Below, one piece after another: positions 8,206 to 17,058 of a DNA stretch of 46,840 bases; position 1 is the first letter of the stretch, and each line of letters opens with the position of its first letter. This DNA comes from Paraburkholderia aspalathi. Its GTDB lineage: Bacteria > Pseudomonadota > Gammaproteobacteria > Burkholderiales > Burkholderiaceae. The notes below the pieces were generated by a model. The model did no database searches and had not been told where the DNA came from. It was given only the letters and a program-made list of their open reading frames with translations. Where the stretch lies: NCBI RefSeq assembly GCF_900116445.1, contig NZ_FPBH01000049.1, positions 1-46,840 on the forward strand, written 5' to 3'. A program made the translations under genes and the position numbers.

Positions 8206-9692
8206 AAGTCCTGATTGCAAGGATGAACCACGAGACCAATACGTTCTCGCCGGTGGCCACGCCGCTTGCAGCGTTCGGCCGCAATGGCCCGAGCTACGGC
8301 GAAGACGCGTTCAACGAAAACAAGGGCATGCAGACGGCAATGGCCGCGTTCATCGACGCAGCCGAGCGCGAGCATGCCGGGATCGTGACGCCCATTTCCG
8401 CATCGGCGAATCCGAGCGGACCCGTCGAAGCCGCCGCGTACGACGCGATCTGCGAGGCAATCGTTGCGGCCGCAACGGGTTGCGATGCCGTGATGCTTGA
8501 CCTGCACGGTGCCATGGTCGCCGAAAATACGAACGACGGCGAAGGCGATCTGCTCGAACGCGTGCGCGCCGCGTTGCCGAACGCGCCGATTGCCGTCGCA
8601 CTCGATCTGCATGGCAACGTCACGCAGAAGATGGTCGATAACGCCGACGTGATCGTCAGTTTCAAAACCTATCCGCACGTCGATATGTACGAGACCGGCG
8701 CGCATACGGCGCGTCTGCTGTTCGACCTGGTCCACGGCAGGGCGAAGCCGGTGATCGCATGGCGCCAGCCGCCGCTGCTCACGCATACGCTGCGCAGCGC
8801 GACGGCCGAAGGTGCGATGAAGCGCGCGGTAGACGCTGCACGCGCGGCTGAGGTCGATGGCGTGCTGGCTGTGTCGGTGTTGTCCGGCTTTTCGCTCGCT
8901 GACATCGAGGCGCCATGTATCAGCGTCGTCGTGGTGGCGAACGGTGACCGTGCGAAAGCGGAATCGGTAGCGGAGCGCATCGCGCGACAGATCTGGAACG
9001 AGCGCGAAGATTTCGTTTATCGCAGTGCGGCGCTGGCCGAATCTGTCGCACAGGCCGCGGCGCTCGCACAGGGCACGGACAAACCGGTACTGCTGCTCGA
9101 TCACGGCGACAACTGCATGTCGGGCGGCACATGCGACACGATGGACCTGCTGGAGGAAGCGCTCAAGCAGAAGCTCGAAGGGGTTGTGAGCGGCCCGTTG
9201 TGCGATCCGCAGGCCGTCGCGGCGCTGATGGCTGCGGGAGTCGGCAGCACGGTGACGGTGACGATCGGCAACAAGGTCGCAAGCAGCGCGGTGACGCCGC
9301 GGCCGCCGGTTGCCGTGACCGGCGTAGTGCGCGCGCTGACCGATGGCGAATACGTGATCAGCGGTCCGACCTACACAGGCCAGCGTGCATTCATGGGGCG
9401 CGCGGCCGTGCTCGACACCGGCACGGTCAAGCTCGTGATGACCGAGCGCACACACGAACCGTGGGACCTCGGCGTGTTCGAGAGCGTCGGCATCGATCCG
9501 CGCCGCGCGCGTTTCCTGTTGCTCAAATCACGCATGTACTACCGGCCGGTTTTTGTGCCGATCGCCGTCGGCTTGGTGGAGTGCGACAGCCGTGGTGTGA
9601 CGAGTTCGGATTACGGACTGTTCAGGTTCGAGCACGTGAAGCGGCCGGTGTTTCCGCTGGACGCGCAGACCGAATGGGCGTCGACAAACTGA
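8202..9692 (+). CDS. M81-family metallohydrolase (MlrC-like)
   Basis: A 496-aa protein of the MlrC family. It begins with the diagnostic MKVLIARMNHETNTFSP. Metal-ligand motifs include LDLHGAMV, ALDLHGNVT and KTYPHVDMYETG. The C-terminal MlrC domain shows LLDHGDNCMSGGTCDTMDLL. The name comes from microcystin degradation, but most members sit in ABC-transporter operons with unknown small amide substrates. Here it is translationally coupled (ATGA) to the carbamoylase-type enzyme, so the two likely act in sequence on the imported compound. The start is fixed by this overlap; a longer upstream frame would lie inside the previous gene. Confidence 0.85.
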   Translation: MKVLIARMNHETNTFSPVATPLAAFGRNGPSYGEDAFNENKGMQTAMAAFIDAAEREHAGIVTPISASANPSGPVEAAAYDAICEAIVAAATGCDAVMLDLHGAMVAENTNDGEGDLLERVRAALPNAPIAVALDLHGNVTQKMVDNADVIVSFKTYPHVDMYETGAHTARLLFDLVHGRAKPVIAWRQPPLLTHTLRSATAEGAMKRAVDAARAAEVDGVLAVSVLSGFSLADIEAPCISVVVVANGDRAKAESVAERIARQIWNEREDFVYRSAALAESVAQAAALAQGTDKPVLLLDHGDNCMSGGTCDTMDLLEEALKQKLEGVVSGPLCDPQAVAALMAAGVGSTVTVTIGNKVASSAVTPRPPVAVTGVVRALTDGEYVISGPTYTGQRAFMGRAAVLDTGTVKLVMTERTHEPWDLGVFESVGIDPRRARFLLLKSRMYYRPVFVPIAVGLVECDSRGVTSSDYGLFRFEHVKRPVFPLDAQTEWASTN

Positions 9693-9763
9693 AGCGGGTT
9701 GAACAACGATCCACACGACGAATCGACGGACATTCGCCCATGAACATACTTGTCCCGCAGGGC

Positions 9764-9792
9764 TTGTGCGACGCGTCCGGAGTCTCTATAAT
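9764..9792 (+). promoter_or_regulatory. Promoter of tRNA-Val
   Basis: TTGTGC, a 17-base spacer and a perfect TATAAT -10 box lie directly upstream of the tRNA; transcription would begin about 6 bases before it. Confidence 0.7.
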
Positions 9793-9804
9793 TCGCGCCT
9801 CTAA

Positions 9805-9881
9805 AGGCTCGTAGCTCAGTTGGTTAGAGCACCACCTTGACATGGTGGGGGTCGTTGGTTCGAATCCAATCGAGCCTACCA
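9805..9881 (+). tRNA. tRNA-Val (anticodon GAC)
   Basis: A full 77-nt cloverleaf: acceptor AGGCTCG/CGAGCCT, discriminator A, encoded CCA. The anticodon arm CCACC-TTGACAT-GGTGG has anticodon GAC, and the T arm contains GGTTCGAATCC. No integrase or duplicated 3' end is seen near this tRNA. Confidence 0.95.
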
Positions 9882-9894
9882 ACGCATATGTGAC

Positions 9895-9924
9895 GTAGAC
9901 GAAAGCGGCTCCGCTTTCGTCTAC
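9895..9924. terminator. 14-bp perfect hairpin after tRNA-Val, probable bidirectional terminator
   Basis: GTAGACGAAAGCGG is followed after two bases by its exact reverse complement. No T-run follows. It lies between the tRNA and the 3' end of the converging amidohydrolase gene, so it may stop transcription from either side. Confidence 0.6.
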
Positions 9925-9926
9925 TG

Positions 9927-10862
9927 TCATGTTCTCGCATCACATCGGCGCACATCGTCATCGTGCGGCTGTCCTGCCAGGTTCTCCCCTTCGTATTGGC
10001 TGTATTTCGCCACAGCCTGATTCGTTCGCTGTTCGAATCCGTAGAACAACGCAGGGGTCGTGCATAGAATCGTGTCGACCACCGCCGCGTCCAGGCCGAG
10101 TTCCAATAGCGTCGATAACGACTGGCCGTAGTTCATCACCTGCTCGTACTGAGTATGGGGCCAGTCGCTTCCCCACATCAGCCGCTCAGCGCCGAAGTGT
10201 TCGACAAGCAGGCTCGTCGCCTCACGCACAAAACCCGAACCCGGAACCGCACATCGGTACGCGCCCGAGACCTTGACCCACACCCGACCGGTTGCGCCAT
10301 AACCGAGCAACCTCTTGAAGCCGGGATCGTGAATTCCTTTCTCAGGGTCGGGGCGTCCGAAATGATCGACGACCACGGGTACGCCAGCTTCGAGCAAGCG
10401 GTCGAGCATCGGTGCCAGGTCCTGCGCATTCCGGTGTAGTTCGACGTGCCAACCCAGCCTCGCCAGTCGCTCAAGCAACGGCGTCCATGATTTCGCCCCC
10501 AGATCCGGCAATGCCTGCTCGATCAGATTGAGCCGTATGCCGGTTACGCCGCGACCATGTAGGTCCGCCAGCGTTTCCTCTGAAGCATCGGGCGCAACGA
10601 CCGCTACGCCCCTTAAGCGGTGCGTATCTCGCGACAGTGCTTGTAGCAGGTAGCGATTGTCCGTCCCGAGAAAACTCGGCTGCACGAGAACCGCGCGCCC
10701 GATGTCGTGCGTGTTCAGCAGTTGCAAATACGTGTCGAGCGTGGCGTCGTAGCCCGGCGCGTAGCGCCGGCTATCCGTGAGCGGCAAACCTCTCTCGAAG
10801 ACATGCGCGTGAGTGTCCACGCGGCAGGAGTGGGACTGGGCGACGGATACGGGAGCACTCAT
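9927..10862 (-). CDS. Amidohydrolase-2 family hydrolase (PDC-hydrolase/COG3618-like)
   Basis: A predicted cytoplasmic TIM-barrel metal hydrolase, 311 aa, of the family of 2-pyrone-4,6-dicarboxylate lactonase. Landmarks are RVDTHAHVFERGLPL (HxH metal ligands near residue 18), VVVDHFGRPDPEKGIHD mid-protein and the conserved LMWGSDWPHTQYE (catalytic Asp). The family hydrolyses lactones and related carboxylates. It lies just downstream of an MFS transporter on the same strand, two bases after that gene's stop codon, so the pair probably imports and hydrolyses one carboxylate. A TTG six bases upstream is an alternative start. Confidence 0.8.
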   Translation of the reverse strand: MSAPVSVAQSHSCRVDTHAHVFERGLPLTDSRRYAPGYDATLDTYLQLLNTHDIGRAVLVQPSFLGTDNRYLLQALSRDTHRLRGVAVVAPDASEETLADLHGRGVTGIRLNLIEQALPDLGAKSWTPLLERLARLGWHVELHRNAQDLAPMLDRLLEAGVPVVVDHFGRPDPEKGIHDPGFKRLLGYGATGRVWVKVSGAYRCAVPGSGFVREATSLLVEHFGAERLMWGSDWPHTQYEQVMNYGQSLSTLLELGLDAAVVDTILCTTPALFYGFEQRTNQAVAKYSQYEGENLAGQPHDDDVRRCDART

Positions 10863-10864
10863 GA

Positions 10865-12163
10865 TCAACCCCGCGGCGGGTCCAGGGTCAATCGCGCGTT
10901 GTCGACGGTATCGGGAGCCGATTCAGGCACCACGCCACGCAGACGTTTGCCGCGCGTCTCGGGCAGCAGCAATACAGCGAACATCGCGAGGCCGTAAGCA
11001 ATGGCCGCGTCGATTCCGATTGCCATGCCGAGCGACATCGAATGACTCATGTAGCCGACGAGCACGGGGAAGCCCGCCGAGGCGATCCGTCCGAAGTTGT
11101 AGCAGAATCCGACGCCTGTGCCGCGCATGTCGGCCGGATACAGTTCGTTGAAAAGCGGGCCGAGACTCGCTGGAATGCCTGCGGCGAACAAGCCGAGTGG
11201 GAAGCCCAGCACGAGCATTTGCGTGTTGCTCAGCGGCAGCATCACGTAAGCGAGAACTGTAACGATGCAGCAGAACGCGAAGAGGGCGACATTGCGCCGA
11301 CGGCCAATGCGGTCGAGCAGATAGGCGCTCGCCATGCAGCCGCACCAGAAAGCCACGATGACGACCGCCAGATAGCCACCGGTGTTCAGAACCGACAGGT
11401 GCCGTTCTTTGGCGAGGAAGGTGGGCAGCCAGGTCATGATCGCGTAGTACCCGCCATGCGCGCCAGTGCCCAGCACGGCGCCGATCACGGTGGTCCGGAG
11501 CACACGCGGCTGGAAGACCTGGGTTATCTGCCCGAGCACCGAGACCTTAGGAGCAGCGCTTGCCGGCGCGACGCGTGCCGGTTCCTTCAGATTGCGCCGG
11601 ACGAATAGCACCAGGCCGGCGGGCACGAGGCCGACGGCGAACATCACGCGCCATGCGGTGTCCGACGGCAACCAGGAGAACGCCGCGGCATACACCAGCA
11701 CGGCTGCGCCCCAGCCGACCGCCCAGGCGCTTTGCACGGCGCCCATCGCTTTGCCGCGGTGTTCGGTGCGAATGGTTTCCGCCATCAGTACCGCACCTGC
11801 CGCCCACTCGCCACCGAATCCGAATCCTTGCAGCGCCTTGAGAACCAGGAGTTGCGGGAAGTTTTGCGCGAACGCGCAGAGAAAGGTGAAACCGGCGAAC
11901 CAGAGGATCGTTATTTGCAAGGTCCGGACCCGTCCGATGCGGTCCGACAACGCGCCTGCGATCCAGCCGCCGAGCGCCGAAGATATCAAGGTCACGCTGC
12001 TGATCGCGCCGGCCTGCGTGTGGTCGATGCCGTACGCGGCAATGATCGCGGGGATGGCGAGGGTGAACATCTGCACATCGAGCGCGTCGAGCCCCCAACC
12101 CGCAAAGCACCCCCAGAAGGTGTTGCGTTCGAGGGGCGTGTCTTGCTTGTACCACGTGAACAT
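10865..12163 (-). CDS. MFS transporter (aromatic/organic acid:H+ symporter type)
   Basis: An inner-membrane secondary transporter, 432 aa, about 12 hydrophobic helices. The loop 2-3 motif GALSDRIGRVRTLQI is the MFS A-motif, repeated in weaker form (YLLDRIGRRRNVAL) between helices 8 and 9. The N-terminus MFTWYKQDTPLERNTFWGCF resembles AAHS and sialate-type symporters. The start with GGAG 8 bases upstream is chosen over a frame eight codons longer. The promoter region upstream carries the palindrome AGTCATATATATGACT, shared in part with the promoter of the second MFS gene, so the HutC-type GntR gene between them is the likely regulator. Confidence 0.85.
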   Translation of the reverse strand: MFTWYKQDTPLERNTFWGCFAGWGLDALDVQMFTLAIPAIIAAYGIDHTQAGAISSVTLISSALGGWIAGALSDRIGRVRTLQITILWFAGFTFLCAFAQNFPQLLVLKALQGFGFGGEWAAGAVLMAETIRTEHRGKAMGAVQSAWAVGWGAAVLVYAAAFSWLPSDTAWRVMFAVGLVPAGLVLFVRRNLKEPARVAPASAAPKVSVLGQITQVFQPRVLRTTVIGAVLGTGAHGGYYAIMTWLPTFLAKERHLSVLNTGGYLAVVIVAFWCGCMASAYLLDRIGRRRNVALFAFCCIVTVLAYVMLPLSNTQMLVLGFPLGLFAAGIPASLGPLFNELYPADMRGTGVGFCYNFGRIASAGFPVLVGYMSHSMSLGMAIGIDAAIAYGLAMFAVLLLPETRGKRLRGVVPESAPDTVDNARLTLDPPRG

Positions 12164-12189
12164 AGCCGTCTCCGTCGTGCTTATCATGT

Positions 12190-12205
12190 AGTCATATATA
12201 TGACT
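12190..12205. promoter_or_regulatory. 16-bp palindrome, candidate operator for the HutC-type GntR regulator
   Basis: AGTCATATATATGACT is a perfect palindrome 27 bases upstream of the first MFS start. GT-N-AC-flanked TATA cores are typical of HutC-subfamily sites. Thirteen consecutive bases (CATATATATGACT) recur upstream of the second MFS gene. Confidence 0.55.
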
Positions 12206-12309
12206 GTATGAATGGTGGTCGCAAAGCCACCAAAAGTCATTGAGTATTAACCCTTGCTCACGTCGCCGCCGCGGGATGTTGTACAGTAGTTACTCCTCTG
12301 AACAACTAT

Positions 12310-13062
12310 ATGAATGCTATGGACGCAACCTCTTTCGTGACCAAGCCGGATGGTCGGTTGCCCCGTTATCAGCAATTGCGTGACGACCTGGTTGGCCGCA
12401 TTGCCGCAGGCGAATGGGCGCTGGAGGAACCCATCGCCACGGAGGCGGAGTTGGGGCAGTTCTATAACGTCTCCACTGGCACGGTTCGTAAGGCGATCGA
12501 TCTGCTCGTTGTCGACGGCGTGCTCAGGCGCAGCCAGGGCAAGGGCACGTTTATTCGCCGGCCCCGTTTCGATTCGTCGCTGTTTCGTTTCTTCCGTTTC
12601 AAGTCGCGCGACGGCGAGCCGGTGCGGCCGACCGCGCGCGTGCTCAAGCGCGAGATCGTGAAACCCGGCGAAGAAATTCGCTCTACTTTGGGCATGAAAG
12701 CCTCCGAGAAAGCGATCCACCTCTCGCGTGTGCGCCTGATCGAAGGCCAGGCGGTTCTGTCTGAAGAAATCTGGTTGCCGCGTGCGCGTTTCGAACCCCT
12801 GGCCACGTTGCCGCTCGGTGATTTCGAGGACTTGTTGTATCCGTTGTATGAACGTCTTTGCAGGCAGATCGTGGCGTCCGCTACGGAAATCTTAAGAGTA
12901 GAACAAGCCACATCCGACGATGCCTCGCTTCTCGATGTAGCGGTCGGCAGCCCTGTCATCCAGGTCCAGCGTGTCGCATCGGACTTCGCGGGCACGCCGT
13001 TCGAATGGCGTAGCACGCGCGGCGCAGCCACGACGTTTCAGTACCAGGTGGAAATCCGCTGA
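12310..13062 (+). CDS. GntR-family transcriptional regulator, HutC subfamily (UTRA domain)
   Basis: A 250-aa regulator. Residues ~15-80 form the winged helix-turn-helix (GRLPRYQQLRDDL; VSTGTVRKAIDLLVVDGVL; SQGKGTFIRRP). Residues ~90-245 form a UTRA ligand-binding domain (KAIHLSRVRLIEGQAVLSEE ... GTPFEWRSTRG). It lies between two transporter genes whose promoters share an AT-rich palindromic sequence. Its own start region contains the related CTATATGAAT, so it may also repress itself. The ribosome binding site is weak, and a second Met occurs four codons later. Confidence 0.88.
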   Translation: MNAMDATSFVTKPDGRLPRYQQLRDDLVGRIAAGEWALEEPIATEAELGQFYNVSTGTVRKAIDLLVVDGVLRRSQGKGTFIRRPRFDSSLFRFFRFKSRDGEPVRPTARVLKREIVKPGEEIRSTLGMKASEKAIHLSRVRLIEGQAVLSEEIWLPRARFEPLATLPLGDFEDLLYPLYERLCRQIVASATEILRVEQATSDDASLLDVAVGSPVIQVQRVASDFAGTPFEWRSTRGAATTFQYQVEIR

Positions 13063-13202
13063 GTCAGTGACCCGCTGGAATACCGCGGAACTGATCCGTC
13101 CCAACCTCACCTCGTTTTTTAAGCACCGCGGCTCCAGGATCGCTGGGCTGCACGCGCCTATCCGGGTATCACCCCATGGTGTCCGATGCTAGTTCATATA
13201 AA

Positions 13203-13215
13203 CATATATATGACT
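13203..13215. promoter_or_regulatory. Second copy of the CATATATATGACT element
   Basis: Thirteen bases identical to half of the palindrome upstream of the other MFS gene, inside a longer AT-rich stretch (13190-13222). Placed about 90 bases before the second MFS start. Confidence 0.5.
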
Positions 13216-13303
13216 ATATCAATCTGGCCGTTTCCCTGGGCGTAGCGGCTGCCATGCCGCGAAGCGAAAGGCGAAGGCGGCCGGCGAGAAAACCGGAGCG
13301 GAC

Positions 13304-14614
13304 ATGTCTACGCAGGCAGGATTTGAGCAGCAGGTAATGAGGAAGATGGCGTGGCGTCTGATGCCGCTTCTGATCGTCATGTTTCTGATTTCGTTTATCG
13401 ACCGCCAGAACGTCGGTTTCGCCAAGCTGGAGATGGTGCATGCCCTCGGCATGACGGAGGCGTCATATGGCCTCGGCGCTTCGCTGTTCTTCATCGGCTA
13501 CCTTATCTTCGAGGTGCCCAGCACGCTGGCATTGCATCGCTTCGGCGCGCGGACCTGGCTCGCGCGGATCATGATGACCTGGGGTGTGGTCACGGTGCTG
13601 ATGGCGTTCGCGCGCTCGCTGCCCGTTTTCTATTCCTTTCGCTTCGCACTGGGCGTTGCCGAAGCCGGCTTCTATCCCGGCGTCATCTACTACCTCACGC
13701 AGTGGTTCCCGCAAAGCTATCGCACCAAAGTGCTGGGGTTCTTCACGCTGGGTAGCTCGCTCGCCAACATGCTGGGCTCGCTGGTCGGCGGTCTTCTGCT
13801 GACGTTAGGCGGCACGTGGGGTTTCGCGGGTTGGCAGTGGGTGTTCATCGCCACCGGCATTCCCGCCATTCTGATTGCGTTCGTCGCGCTCAAATTCTTG
13901 CCGAATTCGGTGCAGGAAGCGCCGTTCCTTTCGCAGCAGGAGAAGGATGTCGTCATCGCCGCGCTCAAGCGGGAAGCGTCGGATGATGCCAAGGCGACGC
14001 GGCCTTGGGGCGCGTTGCTCGATCCGAAGGTTCTCATGTTCGCGTTGACGTACATGCTGATGTCGACGTCGTTGTACGGGGTGACCTACTGGATGCCGAC
14101 GTTGCTGAAAAGCGATGGCGTGTCGTCGTCGCTGAACGGTCTGCTGAACATGATTCCGTGGGCGCTCGCGACACTGCTTCTGCTGTGGCTGCCTGGGAAG
14201 CTCAAGCGTGAGCGCGTCGTGTTGAAGGCGATGAGCGTGGTGGCCGGCATCGGCGTCGTTTGCTTTGCGTCGAGCCTGGTTCTGCCGACAGCGTCGCTGC
14301 GTTTTGCCGCGCTGTGTCTGGGCGGGGCGTGCATCCCCTTGCTCTATCCGTGCTTCTGGTCGCTGCCCCCGCGATTCTTCTCCGGCGCAAGGGCCGCAGC
14401 GAGCGTGGCGGCGATCAACGCAATCGGCAATCTGGGCGGCTTTGCCGGGCAGAACCTGATGCCTTATGTCGGCAAGGTGGCGCACAGCCATGTTGCGCCG
14501 ATGCTGGTGCCGACGGCGTGCCTGTTTGCGTTGGGGATCGGCACGGCTCTGGCCGCGCTGATCGGCGCGCGTCGCAGGATGACGCTCGAGTCTGCGACGA
14601 TTCGTCCGACGTAG
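13304..14614 (+). CDS. MFS transporter, ACS (anion:cation symporter) family
   Basis: A 436-aa, 12-helix transporter of the ACS family, whose members carry phthalate, tartrate, hexuronate and similar carboxylates. Typical family features are LMPLLIVMFLISFIDRQNVG in helix 1, then YLIFEVPSTLALHRFGARTW and FRFALGVAEAGFYPGVIYYL. There is a long central loop around residue 210-235. It sits downstream of the HutC-type regulator in the same direction, about 240 bases away, with its own AT-rich operator-like element, so co-regulation is likely. The substrate is unknown, but the neighbouring lactonase-type hydrolase suggests a lactone or dicarboxylate. Confidence 0.88.
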   Translation: MSTQAGFEQQVMRKMAWRLMPLLIVMFLISFIDRQNVGFAKLEMVHALGMTEASYGLGASLFFIGYLIFEVPSTLALHRFGARTWLARIMMTWGVVTVLMAFARSLPVFYSFRFALGVAEAGFYPGVIYYLTQWFPQSYRTKVLGFFTLGSSLANMLGSLVGGLLLTLGGTWGFAGWQWVFIATGIPAILIAFVALKFLPNSVQEAPFLSQQEKDVVIAALKREASDDAKATRPWGALLDPKVLMFALTYMLMSTSLYGVTYWMPTLLKSDGVSSSLNGLLNMIPWALATLLLLWLPGKLKRERVVLKAMSVVAGIGVVCFASSLVLPTASLRFAALCLGGACIPLLYPCFWSLPPRFFSGARAAASVAAINAIGNLGGFAGQNLMPYVGKVAHSHVAPMLVPTACLFALGIGTALAALIGARRRMTLESATIRPT

Positions 14615-14620
14615 ATCCCG

Positions 14621-14755
14621 TCAGGGACGGAGCAGGTCGAAGCCGGCCAGCACGACAACCCCGCTTACCACGATCAGCGCTACCGAATGCTGTCCGAAGT
14701 AAAGAAGGGCCGCGGCCGACCAGCTCGTCGCTGCAAATGCTGCAATACGTTTCAT
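14621..14755 (-). CDS. Small membrane protein (44 aa) downstream of the permease
   Basis: A 44-codon frame starting 3 bases after the permease stop codon. It encodes MKRIAAFAATSWSAAALLYF followed by a second hydrophobic run (VALIVVSGVVVLAGF) and ends LLRP. Two Lys/Arg at the N-terminus and nearly continuous hydrophobicity point to one or two membrane helices. Tight placement after a membrane permease supports a real, co-translated gene, perhaps a small accessory subunit. The family is not recognised. Confidence 0.55.
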   Translation of the reverse strand: MKRIAAFAATSWSAAALLYFGQHSVALIVVSGVVVLAGFDLLRP

Positions 14756-14758
14756 GCT

Positions 14759-15814
14759 TTAAAACCCCAATGCGATAGCCAGCAATCCGCTGACCACCCC
14801 GCAAACCACCACGGCCAGCGCCACGACCGTCAGCACGCGCCTCGGGAACGAGCGCCCAAGCATGGCCATCGACGGCACGCTGATTAGCGGCAGCGTCATC
14901 AGCAACGCGCCAGCCGGACCCGCGGCCATGCCGAATGAGAGCATGGCCTGAATGATCGGCACTTCGCCCGCGGTCGGAATCACGAACAAGGTTCCGGCGA
15001 TCGCCAAAGCGACGATCCACAGCAGGCTGTTATCGATGCTGGGTCCGATGTGCGGGAACAGCCATGCTCGCGCGGCGCCGAGAATCAGCACCAGGACGAT
15101 GTATTCGGGAATCAGCCGCAGCGTCATTGTTCCGAGGATTTTCACCCAGCGTGTGAACGCGGTGCCCGGGTCGTCGGTGGTGACGAGTTGTGCCATGGCT
15201 TCGCGCGACGCCTCGGCTTCCTTCGGCGTGACTATGCGGTTCACCAGATAGCCGAGGCCGAACACCATCACGAGGCCGAGGGCGAGCCGCAAGCCCATCC
15301 ATTGCCAGCCGAGCACGAAGCCCATGAAAATCAGCGTGGCCGGATTCAAAGCGGTATTGCCCAGCCAGAACGCGATCGCCGCACCCGGTGCCGCCTGACG
15401 GGCGCGCAAGCCGGCCACGACCGGCGCCGCGCAGCACGTGCACATCATGCCCGGCAACGACATCAAGCCGCCCTTCACCACGCTGCTGAAATCGGTCCTG
15501 CCGAGCGCGCGCGCGACCCATTGCGGCGGAATCAGCGCCTGCACCGCCGAGCCCAGCAGAAGCCCTAGCACCATGGCTTGCCAGATTGCCTTGCCGTAGG
15601 CCAGCGCGTAATCGATGGCGGCCTGCCACGAGGCTGCAGGCGCGCTCGGCGCCGTACCCATCAGGATCGACTTGCCGATGGAATGCTGACTTGCGGCGAC
15701 GAACGCCCGGTTGTAGTACGGAAACCACTTCACATAGAAGAGCCCGACGACGGCGATCAGCAGAAACACGATCCAGCCGAGGGCGACGCGGGGCTGTCGA
15801 AGGGTTGATTGCAT
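14759..15814 (-). CDS. PF03773-type permease (ArsP/YraQ-like)
   Basis: An inner-membrane protein, 351 aa, with roughly eight to ten hydrophobic helices. The motif GMMCTCCAAPVVAGLRAR is the family's cysteine-containing hallmark, and FWLGNTALNPATLIFMGFVL and PTAGEVPIIQAMLSFGMAAG are further family positions. Family members include the trivalent organoarsenical exporter ArsP and many transporters of unknown substrate. Here it follows mnmH and selD on the same strand, 31 bases after mnmH, and is followed by a 44-aa membrane peptide. The selenium context allows the idea that it moves a selenium compound. That is inference only; arsenic or metal efflux is equally possible. Confidence 0.75.
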   Translation of the reverse strand: MQSTLRQPRVALGWIVFLLIAVVGLFYVKWFPYYNRAFVAASQHSIGKSILMGTAPSAPAASWQAAIDYALAYGKAIWQAMVLGLLLGSAVQALIPPQWVARALGRTDFSSVVKGGLMSLPGMMCTCCAAPVVAGLRARQAAPGAAIAFWLGNTALNPATLIFMGFVLGWQWMGLRLALGLVMVFGLGYLVNRIVTPKEAEASREAMAQLVTTDDPGTAFTRWVKILGTMTLRLIPEYIVLVLILGAARAWLFPHIGPSIDNSLLWIVALAIAGTLFVIPTAGEVPIIQAMLSFGMAAGPAGALLMTLPLISVPSMAMLGRSFPRRVLTVVALAVVVCGVVSGLLAIALGF

Positions 15815-15845
15815 AGTGGATGGTCTTGAACGTTAATTTTTTTGG

Positions 15846-16913
15846 TCAGATGACGGCGAGCGCGCTGTTATCGAGTTGGGCAAGCAGGGCGTTGGCCTGC
15901 TCAACGACATCGGCGTCGTTGGGCCGAAAATTCATTTGCAACGCCTGCGGTAATTGCACGAAATGCTGATGGCTGCTGCGTGCATACGCCGGATCATAGT
16001 GCCGTTCGATCAGCTCGCGCGCGAGCTCGGCCCGGCTATTTTCATCGACGAGGTGTTGCCAGCCCGTGACACGTTCGCGGCTATGCAAACCGATCATCTT
16101 CTGCAACTGCGCTTTCAACGATTCAGGATCGTCGAACAGATGCGCATAGTCATGCAGCAGGAACGCCGCGCGGTCTTCGTGGCTCGATAGCACTTCGACG
16201 CAAGCGCCCTGATGAAACGTGTCGAGGAGCGCGAGCGGCAGTGCGATCGAACCGATCCGCCGGCTCTCCGCTTCGACGAACACCGGCCGTTTGGGATCGA
16301 ATGTGCGCAGGGCGGTCACCAGCAGCGTGTCGAAGAGTTTTTGCGACGGCTGCTCAATGCCTGCCCATGCGCCGAGCAACGAGCCGCGATGGGCAGCCAG
16401 CGCTTCGAGATCCAGCGTCTGCGCGCCCGCCTGGCGCAGCGCTTCGAGCAGGCGTGTCTTGCCGCTGCCGGTCGGGCCCACTAGCGCGATGTAGTTGAAC
16501 TTTTTCGGCAGCGTCTCGAGGGTGTCCAGCGTCGCGCGCCGATAGCTTTTATAGCCGCCGTCCAGCTGACGTGCCGGCCAGCCGATCATATTGAACAGCG
16601 TCGTGACCGAACCCGAACGTTTCCCGCCGCGCCAGCAATAGATCAGCGGCCGCCAGTTGCGCGGCCGGTCGGCGAAGGTGGTTTCCAGGTGGTGCGCGAT
16701 GTTGCGCGCAACCAGCGCCGCGCCGATCCGCGTGCCTTCGAACGCTGAGACCTGCTTGTAAGTTGTGCCGACCAGAACACGCTCTTCGTTGCTCAGCACA
16801 GGTGCGTTGAGCGCGCCGGGAATGTGGTCTTCGGCGAATTCCAGAGGCGTGCGCACGTCGATGATTTCATCGAAATCACCGGCTTGATCGAGGCTGACGA
16901 GTAGGTTTTTCAA
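15846..16913 (-). CDS. mnmH: tRNA 2-selenouridine synthase
   Basis: MnmH (SelU/YbbB) replaces sulfur by selenium in the wobble base 2-thiouridine of tRNAs for Lys, Glu and Gln, using selenophosphate. The 355-aa length is typical. Residues 1-115 are a rhodanese-like domain with the catalytic cysteine in IYCWRGGKRSGS (Cys93). The second half has a P-loop GPTGSGKT (146-153) and the family's LDLEALAAHRGSLLGAWAG. It lies downstream of selD, the producer of its selenium donor, in the same direction, so the two are probably co-transcribed. Confidence 0.93.
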   Translation of the reverse strand: MKNLLVSLDQAGDFDEIIDVRTPLEFAEDHIPGALNAPVLSNEERVLVGTTYKQVSAFEGTRIGAALVARNIAHHLETTFADRPRNWRPLIYCWRGGKRSGSVTTLFNMIGWPARQLDGGYKSYRRATLDTLETLPKKFNYIALVGPTGSGKTRLLEALRQAGAQTLDLEALAAHRGSLLGAWAGIEQPSQKLFDTLLVTALRTFDPKRPVFVEAESRRIGSIALPLALLDTFHQGACVEVLSSHEDRAAFLLHDYAHLFDDPESLKAQLQKMIGLHSRERVTGWQHLVDENSRAELARELIERHYDPAYARSSHQHFVQLPQALQMNFRPNDADVVEQANALLAQLDNSALAVI

Positions 16914-17058
16914 GGGGTTACGGACGAAACGGACCGGCGGGGGAAGCGAAATTATCGCATGCGGCGTGAATACGGGCTGGCGAGCCGCGCAGGCCTGCGT
17001 CCTGGACCTGCGTCTCGCCTTGCCTGGCCTGGCTTCGCCGATGAAACCCGCTTGCGCC

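Noticed and set aside
8037..9455. A long (472-codon) minus-strand frame opposite the M81 gene
   Set aside because: It is an antisense shadow of a well-supported metallohydrolase gene; the translation is His/Arg/Asp-rich without motifs.
9805..9924. tRNA-Val as a second island attachment site
   Set aside because: No integrase gene, no duplicated tRNA end and no change of gene content beside it; the hairpin that follows is better explained as a terminator.
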